A stretch of DNA of 64,000 bases, from positions 434,001 to 498,000 of the forward strand of contig NZ_SMAK01000001.1 of the NCBI RefSeq assembly GCF_004346195.1, read 5' to 3'. The translations under genes and the position numbers were made by a program. Position 1 is the stretch's first letter. The number at the start of each line of letters is the position of its first letter. Below are positions 8,639 through 16,880 of the stretch, piece by piece. The notes beneath the pieces were generated by a model that made no database searches, was not told where the DNA came from, and saw nothing but the letters and a program-made list of their open reading frames with translations. The DNA is from Tepidamorphus gemmatus (GTDB taxonomy: Bacteria > Pseudomonadota > Alphaproteobacteria > Rhizobiales > Tepidamorphaceae).

Positions 8639-9841
8639 CTACCGCAGACGCTGGATCAGCTCCGGGGTCGGGTAGGAATCGGCCGGCAGGCCGAGCTGCA
8701 TCTGGACGGTCTTCACTGCGGCGCGGGTGCGCTCGCCGAGAATGCCATCGACCTTGCCGACGTCGTGACCGCGCGCTGCGAGCAGCTTCTGGAGGTCGAT
8801 GATCTGGTTGCGCGACAGCGCCGGCGCGTTGCCGCGGGCGACCTTCGGCGCGCCGGCAAGGCGGGTTGCGAGATAGGCGGCCGTCGTCGCATAGACGAGC
8901 GACTGGTTCCACTGCAGGTACACATCGAAATTCGGATAGGCGAGGAAGGCCGGTCCGTTGCGGCCCATGGGCAGCAGGAGCGAGGCCTGCAGGCCGTCGG
9001 CCGGCAGCGGCGACCCGTCGGCGTAGGTGACACCGAGCCGGGCCCACTCCGCGCGGGAATGGCGGATGGCGATGTCGGCCTGATCCCAGGGAAGGGCGGT
9101 GGGAACCCTGACCTCCTGCAGCCAGGGCTCGCCCGGCCGCCAGCCATGGGCGCGCAGCAGCGCGGCGCAGGACGCGAGCGCGTCGGCCGAGCTCCTGATC
9201 AGGTTGCGCTTGCCGTCGCCGTCGAAGTCGACGGCGGTGTCGAGATATTCCTTGGCCATGAACTGGGTCTGGCCGATCTCGCCGGCCCAGGCGCCACGCA
9301 TCTCGCCAACGGTCAGATCGCCGCGCTCGACGATCAGCAGCGCGGCAATCAGCTGTTCGCGGAACAGCTGCGGGCGTCGGCAGTCATAGGCGAGGGAGGC
9401 GAGGGCAGTGATGGTCGGGAAGTCTCCGTTGTTGGCGCCGAAATCGGTCTCCAGCGCCCAGAACGCCACGACGACGGGCCCCGGTACCCCGAACTGCTGT
9501 TCGATGCGGTCGAACATCGCCTTCCTCTCGGCGAGGTGGCGCGCGCCGTGTTGCAGCCGGTAGGAGTTCACCATCCGGTCGGAGAATTCGAGGAAGTTCT
9601 GCGAGAACACCCCCTGACCGCGGTCGCGGTTGACGATCGACTGGTCGAACCTGAGGGCCGGTGCCGCAGCCTGCAGGGTCGCCGCCGAGACGCCTCTGGC
9701 CATCGCCTCGGCCTTGACGCCCTCCAGCCACTGGCTGAAGCTCGCGCCGCCATGACAGGACGCTGCCCGCGCCTCGCCGCGAGCCGCCACCATGGCGACC
9801 GCCACCACCGCGATGGCGATCAGACGATTGCATCCACGCAT
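8639..9841 (-). CDS. Lytic murein transglycosylase (MltB type) with peptidoglycan-binding domain
   Basis: Exported cell-wall enzyme (400 aa) that cleaves MurNAc-GlcNAc bonds forming 1,6-anhydro ends. A signal peptide (about residues 1-27, IAIAVVAVAMVAARGEARA) is followed by the SLT_2/MltB catalytic domain; the catalytic Glu lies in FWALETDFGANNGDFPT, with GEIGQTQFMAKEYLD further on. A PG_binding_1 repeat (NQIIDLQKLLAARGHDVGK) closes the protein. The start is fixed by GGAGG six bases before the ATG. It shares no operon with mrp, whose end faces its own. Confidence 0.92.
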   Translation of the reverse strand: MRGCNRLIAIAVVAVAMVAARGEARAASCHGGASFSQWLEGVKAEAMARGVSAATLQAAAPALRFDQSIVNRDRGQGVFSQNFLEFSDRMVNSYRLQHGARHLAERKAMFDRIEQQFGVPGPVVVAFWALETDFGANNGDFPTITALASLAYDCRRPQLFREQLIAALLIVERGDLTVGEMRGAWAGEIGQTQFMAKEYLDTAVDFDGDGKRNLIRSSADALASCAALLRAHGWRPGEPWLQEVRVPTALPWDQADIAIRHSRAEWARLGVTYADGSPLPADGLQASLLLPMGRNGPAFLAYPNFDVYLQWNQSLVYATTAAYLATRLAGAPKVARGNAPALSRNQIIDLQKLLAARGHDVGKVDGILGERTRAAVKTVQMQLGLPADSYPTPELIQRLR

Positions 9842-10363
9842 CCAGACCTCCGTGGCATCCTGCGGATTCGACCGGTGCGGAGTGTGGTGGCCGGTCAGGG
9901 CGGTTTCAAGGCGCGCCGGACGTGGTGGCCTGGTGCGGTCGGCGATCGATGCAAGAGGTGGGTATCGGCCGGGCAATACTGGTATCGATTGCCCGGTGAT
10001 GACAAGCTGCCGTTACGTAAACCATCTGTATTCGCTCGCCGCCTGATCTGTCGCCAGGGTTGTGATGACACCCGCTGACAGATTCCGATCTGCCCATGAA
10101 TTCCGGAGGCGAGATGCTGGGCATTGGCGATATTGATGCCTGATGACCTCAATATTTGAAGTATTGTCCATCCGATCATCAGCATCCCGACCCGTTAAAC
10201 TACGACTCGTCCAGATTGTCGTGATCTGATAATTCTTGCTGTGCCATCAGTCTGCGGGTGGGCCCGGCAGGACTCGTCGGGCATGGCGCCGCTTTGCGCG
10301 GCGTGTCGGGAGGGTTGTCGGGAGGGTGAGGCAGTCGCGCCCTCTCGCATTTTGGAGGAAGGC
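9842..10363. other. 522-bp gene-free, AT-richer region upstream of the protease pair
   Basis: No convincing gene. The central part (about 9990-10240) is visibly richer in A+T than its surroundings and holds nested inverted repeats around 10130-10166. It probably contains the promoters of the transglycosylase (left) and of the first serine protease (right). A divergent regulatory region is the simplest reading; remnants of a lost gene or mobile DNA cannot be excluded. Confidence 0.5.
10130..10166. promoter_or_regulatory. Nested inverted repeats, possible operator
   Basis: ATATTGA at 10130-10136 is repeated in inverse as TCAATAT at 10149-10155 (12-bp spacer). The right arm overlaps a second pair, CAATA at 10150-10154 with TATTG at 10162-10166. 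Two interlocking AT dyads in otherwise GC-rich DNA suggest a protein-binding site about 200 bp upstream of the protease gene. Which regulator binds is unknown. Confidence 0.35.
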
Positions 10364-11308
10364 ATGCGTTCTGAAGCATTGGGACTTCTGGTCGGGGCGA
10401 CACTCGCAATCGTAGCGACCAGCGGGCCGGTTTCGGCCCAGCAACTTGACCGCTCCGTGTCGGACGACGGACTTGGCCTGCAGGCTTCAGCGGCCGGAGG
10501 CGTCTCCGGCACCATGGTCACGGCCTTCGCGGGTACCGGCATCGCGCTGCCGGACGCGGATGTCGCGGCGGAGTCGGCGGCGGAGGTATGGGCGCTTTGG
10601 GCGCTTGAGCCGAAGACGGCGCCGCTCGGGCGGGAATCGATCATCGGCGCCGACAATCGCGTCCTCATCAGAAATACGAGACAGTTCCCATATCGGGCGA
10701 TGGTGCTGATAACGTTCGAGAGTTCGCGCTGCACCGGATGGATGATCGGCGCCGACACGGTGGCGACGGCCGGTCACTGCGTGCATTCCGGCGGCTCGTC
10801 GGGGCGCTGGTACCAGCGCAGCACCTACCGAATCTATCCCGGCCGCAACGGCAATGCGAGCCCGTACGGCTCCTGCACGGCCAAGCGGCTCTATTCGGTC
10901 AACGGCTGGACGAGGAACGGGGCCGACGATTTCGACTATGGTGCCATCAAGCTCAACTGCACGGTCGGCAACACCGTCGGCTGGCTGGGCTTCTTCTGGC
11001 AGACGGCAACGCTCACCGGTCTGCCGACCATCATCTCCGGCTATCCGGGCGACAAGCCGCTGACCCAGTGGCGCAGCACCGACAAGGTGCGGGTGACGCA
11101 GCAGCGGCGGGTATTCTATAGGAACGATACGGTCGGCGGGATGAGCGGCTCGGCCGTCTATTACAATCGCTCCGGCTGCGGCAACTGCGCGATGGCGATC
11201 CACGCCTACGGCGTCTACGGCAGCCCGCCGTTCAGCAACAACAATCACGGCACCCGCATCACCAAGGCGGTGTACGACAATCTGGTGACGTGGCGCAACG
11301 CTCCCTGA
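10364..11308 (+). CDS. Secreted V8/trypsin-like serine protease, copy 1
   Basis: A 314-aa exported serine endopeptidase of the S1B (glutamyl endopeptidase-like) group. The signal peptide ends near VSA (residue 25). A propeptide-like region follows, including EVWALWAL at 74-81, then SIIGADNRVLIRNT, the segment that precedes the mature domain in this family. The triad reads His138 (TAGHCVHS), Asp191 (DDFDYGAI) and Ser261 (GGMSGSAVY). Several Cys (R-C-TGW, HC, GSC, LNC, CGNC) suggest disulfides. TTGGAGGAAGGC before the ATG is a strong ribosome site. A paralogue follows 187 bp downstream. Cleavage specificity is not shown by sequence. Confidence 0.88.
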   Translation: MRSEALGLLVGATLAIVATSGPVSAQQLDRSVSDDGLGLQASAAGGVSGTMVTAFAGTGIALPDADVAAESAAEVWALWALEPKTAPLGRESIIGADNRVLIRNTRQFPYRAMVLITFESSRCTGWMIGADTVATAGHCVHSGGSSGRWYQRSTYRIYPGRNGNASPYGSCTAKRLYSVNGWTRNGADDFDYGAIKLNCTVGNTVGWLGFFWQTATLTGLPTIISGYPGDKPLTQWRSTDKVRVTQQRRVFYRNDTVGGMSGSAVYYNRSGCGNCAMAIHAYGVYGSPPFSNNNHGTRITKAVYDNLVTWRNAP

Positions 11309-11495
11309 TTACTGTCTGACTCAGGTGCGGCCGGGGAGCGCCCCCGGCCGCTGCGATCGCGCGGCGTGGCGGTCACCGATCACCATCGGCGAGGGTATCG
11401 CGGGTTGATCAAGCCGGATCAGTGGCTAGAGTGTCCCGGTTGACGTCGACTTCAGGGGATTCAGGTCCCTCTGCGGCCAGACGGGGAGAACGCCG

Positions 11496-12467
11496 ATGCC
11501 GGGTTCGCGATGGCTCGTCCTGCTCGCCGCAACCTGCCTTGCTGCAACCTGCCTCGGTGGGGCGATCACGGCGACGGCCCAGAGCCTCAGCCGTTCGGTA
11601 TCCGACGACGGGCTGCCGCGAGTGCTGGCCTATCCGCAATCGGGCCGGATGCTGCCAAGCCATCCCGGCACAGGTCGGCCGGCCGCCGCCACCGGTGGCG
11701 CGGGGCAGGCGGAGTTCGGTGCGAGGGCAGAGACCGCGCAGGAGGTGTGGGCGCTGTGGGCGCTGCAGGGCGTCGAGCCGCCGGTCGGGCGTCAGTCGAT
11801 CATCGGTCCCGACGAGCGTATCCGCGTGCGCGAGACGACGGCGTTTCCATTCCGTGCGACTGTGCTGATCACGTTCGGCGCCGGCCGCTGCTCGGGCTGG
11901 CTGATCTCACCGGATACGGTCGTCACGTCGGGCCATTGCGTGCATTCCGGCGGACCCTGGGGAGATTGGTACGACAGGAACTCTTACATGATCTATCCGG
12001 GCCGGGACGGGCCGCGCGCGCCGTTCGGCTCGTGCTCGGCGCGGAGGCTCTTCTCGGTGGTGGGCTGGACCGAACGGGGCCGCGACGATTTCGATTACGG
12101 TGCCATCAAGCTCAACTGCACGATCGGTTTCAGCACGGGCTGGTTCGGTCTGTTCACTGCATCCGGCTCGCTTCAGGGGGTGCCAACCCGGATCGCCGGC
12201 TATCCGGGCGACAAGCCGTTGACCTTGTGGCGCAGCAGCGGCCGGGTGACGGTCTCGCAGCCGCGGCGGGTGTTCTACCGCAACGATACCGTTGGCGGCA
12301 TGAGCGGTTCGCCCGTCTATTACCAGCGTGCGGGCTGCGGCTTCTGCGCCATGGCCGTGCATGGCTACGGCATCTATGGGCGGCCGCCTTTCAGCACCAA
12401 CAACCACGGCACCAGGATCACCGCGCAGGTGTTCCGCAATCTCGATGCCTGGCGTCTGAATCCGTAA
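11496..12467 (+). CDS. Secreted V8/trypsin-like serine protease, copy 2
   Basis: Paralogue (323 aa) of the preceding gene, more than half identical by eye across the protease domain and sharing even the non-catalytic landmarks: SRSVSDDGL after the signal peptide, EVWALWAL, the PGDKPLT loop and VFYRNDTVGGMSGS. Triad: His147 (TSGHCVHS), Asp200 (DDFDYGAI), Ser270. The N-terminal linker is longer and Pro/Gly/Ala-rich. A ribosome site (GGGGAGAA) precedes the ATG. The arrangement indicates a tandem duplication followed by divergence of the linker and surface loops; a cascade or differing specificity is possible but unproven. Confidence 0.87.
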   Translation: MPGSRWLVLLAATCLAATCLGGAITATAQSLSRSVSDDGLPRVLAYPQSGRMLPSHPGTGRPAAATGGAGQAEFGARAETAQEVWALWALQGVEPPVGRQSIIGPDERIRVRETTAFPFRATVLITFGAGRCSGWLISPDTVVTSGHCVHSGGPWGDWYDRNSYMIYPGRDGPRAPFGSCSARRLFSVVGWTERGRDDFDYGAIKLNCTIGFSTGWFGLFTASGSLQGVPTRIAGYPGDKPLTLWRSSGRVTVSQPRRVFYRNDTVGGMSGSPVYYQRAGCGFCAMAVHGYGIYGRPPFSTNNHGTRITAQVFRNLDAWRLNP

Positions 12468-12595
12468 TCGGCGGCGCTTGTGGACGTCCGACTTGTCCGA
12501 CGGGCAGGCTCGGATAGGATCGAGCTGCCGTGCGACCGGCCCTTGGTCCGGCAGGGCGATTGGGCCGCGCCGGCGGGGCAGAGGAGCGCAAGCAG

Positions 12596-12982
12596 ATGAC
12601 GTCGGCCATTCGTGCGATCTGGCTGGTGGCGTTGATCCTGATTGCGATGCCGTCTGCCTGTGCGATGTGGAACGAAGATGCGCCGGTTTCCGACGATCAT
12701 GCGGGCGCGCCCGCCGGCATGCGGCAGGGCGCGACGGGGATGGTCGTCGATGCCGCCGGCAAGCCGGTCGCCGGCGCGATGATCGCCGTGCGATCGCTCG
12801 ACATGCCGGCGCGCCCGGTCCCGGAGATTGCGGTTCTGTCCGGCGAGGACGGCCGCTACGCGTGGCCGCTGCCGGCGGGGCGCTATCAGTTCGCCGCGCT
12901 GGTTGGCGGCCGTACCGGCCCCGCCGTTGCGGTCAGGGTTCCCGATGGCGGCATTGTCCGGGTCACGCTCACCGCCCCATAG
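12596..12982 (+). CDS. Small exported carboxypeptidase-regulatory-like (beta-sandwich) protein
   Basis: A 128-aa exported protein. Hydrophobic segment AIWLVALILIAMPSACA (about residues 6-22) is a signal peptide; the Cys after PSA could be lipidated, though Pro at -3 is atypical for a lipobox. From about residue 44 the pattern GMVVDAAGKPVAGAMIAVRS, then SGEDGRYAWPLPAGRYQFAAL is the transthyretin-like CarboxypepD_reg fold found in secreted and cell-surface proteins. AGAGGAG lies upstream of the ATG. It follows the two proteases in the same direction and may be co-expressed; whether it is their substrate, inhibitor or anchor is unknown. Confidence 0.7.
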   Translation: MTSAIRAIWLVALILIAMPSACAMWNEDAPVSDDHAGAPAGMRQGATGMVVDAAGKPVAGAMIAVRSLDMPARPVPEIAVLSGEDGRYAWPLPAGRYQFAALVGGRTGPAVAVRVPDGGIVRVTLTAP

Positions 12983-12995
12983 CACCAACCGCCAG

Positions 12996-13040
12996 CACGT
13001 TCGACCCCGGCACGTTCGACCCCGGCACGTTCGACCATGG
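12996..13040. repeat. Three tandem 15-bp repeats
   Basis: CACGTTCGACCCCGG occurs at 12996-13010 and 13011-13025, followed by a third copy CACGTTCGACCATGG at 13026-13040 with two changes. The repeats sit just beyond the stop codon of the small exported protein gene, in the 222-bp gap before the end of dctM. Likely replication slippage; a role in transcription termination is not evident. Confidence 0.8.
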
Positions 13041-13204
13041 TTCCGCAAGCCGCGTCAGCGTCCATCGCCGATCGGGGAAGGTCGTGCCGGCCCTGCCAAT
13101 GGGCACCGGTTCTCTTGCGCTCGCTGCGAGGGTTCGACCGGGACGACGGCAGGTGGCAGGGATGGTCACCACACATATGGCCCCATCCCTCGGATCCCCA
13201 GCCG

Positions 13205-14485
13205 TCAGCGGTAGATCAGCGTCGGCAGCCACATCGACAGGCCCGGGATCAGCGTCACCAGCAGCAGCACGGTGACGAGCGGCACCAGGAACGGCGCGGT
13301 GGCGACGACGCAGCGCTCGAACGGCAGCTTGGCGACGCGGGACAGCACGTAGAGCACCATGCCGATCGGTGGCGTCAGCAGCCCGATCATCAGATTCAGC
13401 ACCATGATGACGCCGAAATGTACCGGATCGACACCGACCTTGACGACGACCGGTAGAAGCACCGGCACCAGGATGGTGATCGCCGCCACCGTCTCCAGGA
13501 AGCAGCCGACCACGAGCAGGATCAGGTTGATCAGCAAGAGGACGATGATCGGATTGTCCGAGATGGTCAGGATCAGCGCCGCGAACTGCTCGGTGACCCG
13601 CGTCGAGGTGAGGATCCAGGCAAAGATCGAGGCGCCGCCGACGATGAACAGCACCACCGCCGTGGTCTCGATGGTGTCGAAGGAAACCCGCAGGAACCGC
13701 CGCCAGGTCAGTGTCCGGTAGATCACGAGGCCGAGGAACAGCGCCCAGAAGCAGGCTGCGATTGCCGCCTCGGTCGGCGTGAACAGGCCGAACAGGATAC
13801 CCCCGACGATGATCACCGGCGTGAGCAGCGACAGGAAGGCGCGCGCGAAGGACTGGCCGAGCACCGAGATGCGGAAGGCCTGGTCACGCGGATAATTCCG
13901 GATGCGCGCGTAGATGAACACCATCACCATCAGCGCCAGCGCCATCAAGAGCCCCGGGATGAAGCCCGCCGCGAACAGCTGGCCGATCGAGGCGCCGGCC
14001 ATGACGCCGTAGATCACCATCGGCAGCGACGGGGGAATGATCGGCCCGATGGTCGAGGAGGCGGCGGTGACGCCGACTGCGAAGCCCGGGTCGTACTTGG
14101 CGTCGCGCATGGCCTTGATCTCGATCGAGCCGAGACCGCCGGCGTCGGCGACCGCGGCGCCCGACATGCCGGCGAAGATGACCGAGGCGCCGATGTTGAC
14201 GTGGGCAAGCCCGCCGCGCATCCAGCCGACCAGCGCCTTGGCGAATTCGAAGATGCGCTCGGTGATCCCCGCCGTGTTCATCAGGTTGCCGGCGAGAATG
14301 AAGAAGGGGATTGCCAGCAGCGGAAAGGAGTCGACGCCGTTGATGACGCGATGCATCACCACAACGTCCGGGACGCGACCCGACAGCAGGATGTAGACGG
14401 CCGACGAGCCGATCAGCGCCACCGCCACGGGGAAGCCCAGCAGGATCATGCCGAGCAGCAGGACGAAAAGAAGGGTGAGCAGCAT
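13205..14485 (-). CDS. dctM: TRAP transporter large permease (DctM)
   Basis: The 12-TM-type channel subunit (426 aa) of a sodium-driven tripartite ATP-independent periplasmic transporter. Almost the whole sequence is hydrophobic segments. Family motifs include PLLAIPFFILAGNLM, GGLAHVNIGASVIFAGMSGAA, TAASSTIGPIIPPSLPMVIYG and, in the second half, LLTPPIGMVLYV. It follows dctQ with 3 bp between stop and start and ends the dctPQM operon. The substrate is an organic anion in this family; which one cannot be told from the permease. Confidence 0.93.
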   Translation of the reverse strand: MLLTLLFVLLLGMILLGFPVAVALIGSSAVYILLSGRVPDVVVMHRVINGVDSFPLLAIPFFILAGNLMNTAGITERIFEFAKALVGWMRGGLAHVNIGASVIFAGMSGAAVADAGGLGSIEIKAMRDAKYDPGFAVGVTAASSTIGPIIPPSLPMVIYGVMAGASIGQLFAAGFIPGLLMALALMVMVFIYARIRNYPRDQAFRISVLGQSFARAFLSLLTPVIIVGGILFGLFTPTEAAIAACFWALFLGLVIYRTLTWRRFLRVSFDTIETTAVVLFIVGGASIFAWILTSTRVTEQFAALILTISDNPIIVLLLINLILLVVGCFLETVAAITILVPVLLPVVVKVGVDPVHFGVIMVLNLMIGLLTPPIGMVLYVLSRVAKLPFERCVVATAPFLVPLVTVLLLVTLIPGLSMWLPTLIYR

Positions 14486-14488
14486 CGG

Positions 14489-15046
14489 CTATTCCATGCT
14501 CGGGGCGGTTTCGGCGGGCCTGTCGGGATCGATCAGGCGGCTGGTGCCGGTACTCACGTGGCGCCAAAGCGTGATCAGTGCATAGACCGTCATCGCCATG
14601 AAGCAGACTGCCACGATCCAGTAGACGAACGCCTTGGGAATATCGATCGAGACCATGAGTCCGTTGGTCCGCTGCGCAAGTCTGGCAGTGATCCATGCCA
14701 TGTAGGCGTAGAAGCCGCAGCAGACGGCATCGACCGTATACTGCAGGATCTTGCGGACCGGGCGCGGCATCCAGCGGTAGAACACCTCGACGGCGATGTG
14801 ACTGTCTTTGCGGGTCGCCATCACGCAGCCGATGAAGGTGACGCCGATCAGCAGATAGCGGGCGATCTCCTCTGTCCACCCGAGCGAGCTGTTCAGCACG
14901 TAGCGCGTGAAGAACTGGAGAAACACCACGAATGCCAGTATCCAGAACACGACGAGGACGATGCTGTCGTCCCATCGCAGGTCGGACAGGTCGATCTCCT
15001 CGTCGTCCGGGTCGGCAAGGTCCGGGCGCGGGTCAAGCGTTGCCAT
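14489..15046 (-). CDS. dctQ: TRAP transporter small permease (DctQ)
   Basis: The four-helix small membrane subunit (185 aa) that bridges the binding protein and DctM. Four hydrophobic segments are visible (about residues 28-48, 63-80, 105-122 and 140-162), with the family motif LGWTEEIARYLLIG in the first loop. The N-terminus carries an acidic extension (DDEEIDLSDLRWDD). It lies 69 bp behind dctP, a gap with a stable hairpin, and 3 bp before dctM. Confidence 0.9.
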   Translation of the reverse strand: MATLDPRPDLADPDDEEIDLSDLRWDDSIVLVVFWILAFVVFLQFFTRYVLNSSLGWTEEIARYLLIGVTFIGCVMATRKDSHIAVEVFYRWMPRPVRKILQYTVDAVCCGFYAYMAWITARLAQRTNGLMVSIDIPKAFVYWIVAVCFMAMTVYALITLWRHVSTGTSRLIDPDRPAETAPSME

Positions 15047-15077
15047 GACGGGTTGCGTCCGATCGTCGGGGATGGGG

Positions 15078-15100
15078 AGGCGGCCGACCGGCGGCCGCCT
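15078..15100 (-). promoter_or_regulatory. Hairpin between dctP and dctQ
   Basis: AGGCGGCCG at 15078-15086 pairs perfectly with CGGCCGCCT at 15092-15100 around a 5-nt loop. No T-run follows on the minus strand. As in many TRAP and ABC operons, such a stem after the binding-protein gene would stabilise that message or attenuate the permease genes. Confidence 0.55.
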
Positions 15101-15115
15101 CGTAACGGATTCGGT

Positions 15116-16105
15116 CTACTGGATCGCCTGAAGGCGATCGTAGATCGCCTTGTCCCAGGTGGCGTCGGGGCCGTTGTGCGCCGGGATCACCGCTTCGCGG
15201 AACGGCGTGCGATCGACCTCGATGACGGTCTTGCCCTGGGCGCGGAACCAGTCGGCCAGCTCCTTCTCCTTCTTGATGATGTCGTCGGTCGCCTTGGCGG
15301 CTGCCTCCTTCAGCACCTCGACCAGGGTGTTGCGGTCGGCCTCGTCCATCGAATCCCAGGTCGGGCCGCCGATGATGGTCAGAAGCGCGTCAGTGATGTG
15401 GCCGGTCAGGACGATGTAATCCTGGACCTCGTAGAACTTCTTGGCCTCGATGGTCGGCAGCGGGTTCTCCTGCGCATCGACCACGCCCTGCTGCAGGGCC
15501 AGATAAACCTCGGCAAAGGCGATCGGCGTCGGGTTGGCGCCCACGGCCTTCGGGAACATCATGTAGATCGGCGCGTCGGGTACCCGGATCTTGAGATCCT
15601 TCATGTCGGCCGGGCTGTTGATCTCCTTGTTGGAGGTCACATGCCGCTCGCCGTAGTAGGTCATCGCCACGACATGGTTGCCGGTCGCATCCTTGTAGCC
15701 CTGCGCGAGCTCGTCGAACAGGTCGGAGTTGCAGAAGGCGTTCCAGTGGTCGAAATCCCGGAACATGTAGGGCGCGCCGCCGATGGCGAGCGGACCGTAG
15801 GAGCGGCCGGCGAAAAGCTGGCCAGTGTAGATGATGTCGACGGTACCGAGGCCGAGCCCCTCGTTGATGTCGGATTCCTTGCCGAGCGAGGAGGCCGGGA
15901 ACACCTCGATCGTATAGCGCCCGTCGGTACGCTTGTTGAACTCGTCCGCCGCCCACACCGCCCAGGTGTGATAGGGCTCGGAGGTCTCGTAGACGTGCGC
16001 CCACTTGAGCGCCGTCTGTGCCATCGCGCCGCCGACCGCGAGGGTCAGGATCGCGGCGGAGGACACGAGTCCGGTCAGAAGTCTGCGAGCGAAAGCTCCT
16101 TGCAT
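15116..16105 (-). CDS. dctP: TRAP transporter periplasmic binding protein (DctP family)
   Basis: Solute receptor (329 aa) of the TRAP transporter. Signal peptide about residues 1-29 (AAILTLAVGGAMA). Hallmarks: LKWAHVYETSEPYH, the GLGTVDIIYTGQ segment, MKDLKIRVPDAPIYM with the conserved Arg that clamps a ligand carboxylate, GANPTPIAFAEVYLALQQGVVDAQENP, and YIVLTGHITD. The Arg in KIRVP and the Asn in QENP support an organic acid ligand. First gene of dctPQM. Its upstream region holds a GTATAC palindrome at 16146-16151 and GTGG-T-CCAC at 16152-16160, which could be part of a GntR-type operator; weakly supported. Confidence 0.92.
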   Translation of the reverse strand: MQGAFARRLLTGLVSSAAILTLAVGGAMAQTALKWAHVYETSEPYHTWAVWAADEFNKRTDGRYTIEVFPASSLGKESDINEGLGLGTVDIIYTGQLFAGRSYGPLAIGGAPYMFRDFDHWNAFCNSDLFDELAQGYKDATGNHVVAMTYYGERHVTSNKEINSPADMKDLKIRVPDAPIYMMFPKAVGANPTPIAFAEVYLALQQGVVDAQENPLPTIEAKKFYEVQDYIVLTGHITDALLTIIGGPTWDSMDEADRNTLVEVLKEAAAKATDDIIKKEKELADWFRAQGKTVIEVDRTPFREAVIPAHNGPDATWDKAIYDRLQAIQ

Positions 16106-16275
16106 GCGCTGTCTCCCTCAGTGCCGTGAGCGGTTTTGGTAATGTGTATACGTGGTCCACAAGGATGGTGCGATCCGGCCGATCGCGCAAGCCAATTTGT
16201 ACGATGAAAGATCGCCGGCAGCTGGCCGCGTGCCGGCGGCCGCGGCGCCCGCCCGAATCGGATCGCGAACCGGTC

Positions 16276-16650
16276 TCAGGGACGCCGGCGGCGGATGGTC
16301 AGGGCGGCGAGCGCGAGCAGCAGCCAGCCGATGATCGTCAGTGTTCCGCCGGCCGGCGCCGCCATCGGGGCGAGCCTCAGTCCGTAGAGCCCGCGCAGGG
16401 CAAGATCGACCGAGAACAGCAAGACGCCGATCGCGATTGCTGCACCCGCCAGGCCGACCAGCCGGGGCGCGGGAGACAGGGACAGCGATAGCGCCACCAG
16501 GGCAGCGAGGGCGCCCGCATGCATGATCAGGAACGGTCCGACGACATCCAGATGGGCAATGCCGCCATGCGCACCGGCTGCGGCGCCGGCGACGCCGGCG
16601 GCGCCGAACAGTCCTGCCAGGACAAGGCCGATCTGCTCACCAGGTCGCAT
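16276..16650 (-). CDS. DUF423 (YgdD-like) membrane protein
   Basis: A 124-aa integral membrane protein with four predicted helices. The family marks are GAAAGAHGG near residue 30, FLIMHAGALAALVALSL, and the C-terminal LAPMAAPAGGTLTIIGWLLLA. Members such as E. coli YgdD have no settled function. The ATG with GGAGAG eight bases upstream is taken as the start. It stands alone on the minus strand, divergent from the phosphonate-type ABC operon across 230 bp. Confidence 0.8.
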   Translation of the reverse strand: MRPGEQIGLVLAGLFGAAGVAGAAAGAHGGIAHLDVVGPFLIMHAGALAALVALSLSLSPAPRLVGLAGAAIAIGVLLFSVDLALRGLYGLRLAPMAAPAGGTLTIIGWLLLALAALTIRRRRP

Positions 16651-16880
16651 GTCGACTCTCCGCGCCTCGGGTGATCGCGTTCGCAGGGCAGCTGGCCGGG
16701 CGCAAGCCGCCACGATGCCGCAGCCGCCACAGCGTGACGGACAGCCAGGTTCCGGAATGCAGCATACACAGCAGAGGTCTTTCCACGGGGATGGTTGTCA
16801 CGTTACAGTCACATGACAGTAGGATGACGCTGCGGCGCACGCGTCGGAACAGCCCAGAACAACCAGGGGAGACTAGCATA

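Noticed and set aside
14201-16129. A 642-codon plus-strand frame across the TRAP genes
   Set aside because: It lies entirely opposite dctM, dctQ and dctP, which have clear motifs; its composition (Asp/His/Arg/Gly) is that of an antisense shadow.
16141-16165. GTATAC and GTGG-T-CCAC palindromes upstream of dctP as a GntR operator
   Set aside because: Suggestive but too short, and no GntR gene lies nearby; noted only in the dctP entry.
16795-16835. TGTCA/TGACA repeats upstream of the phosphonate-type ABC operon
   Set aside because: Five-base arms in an irregular arrangement; not distinguishable from chance.
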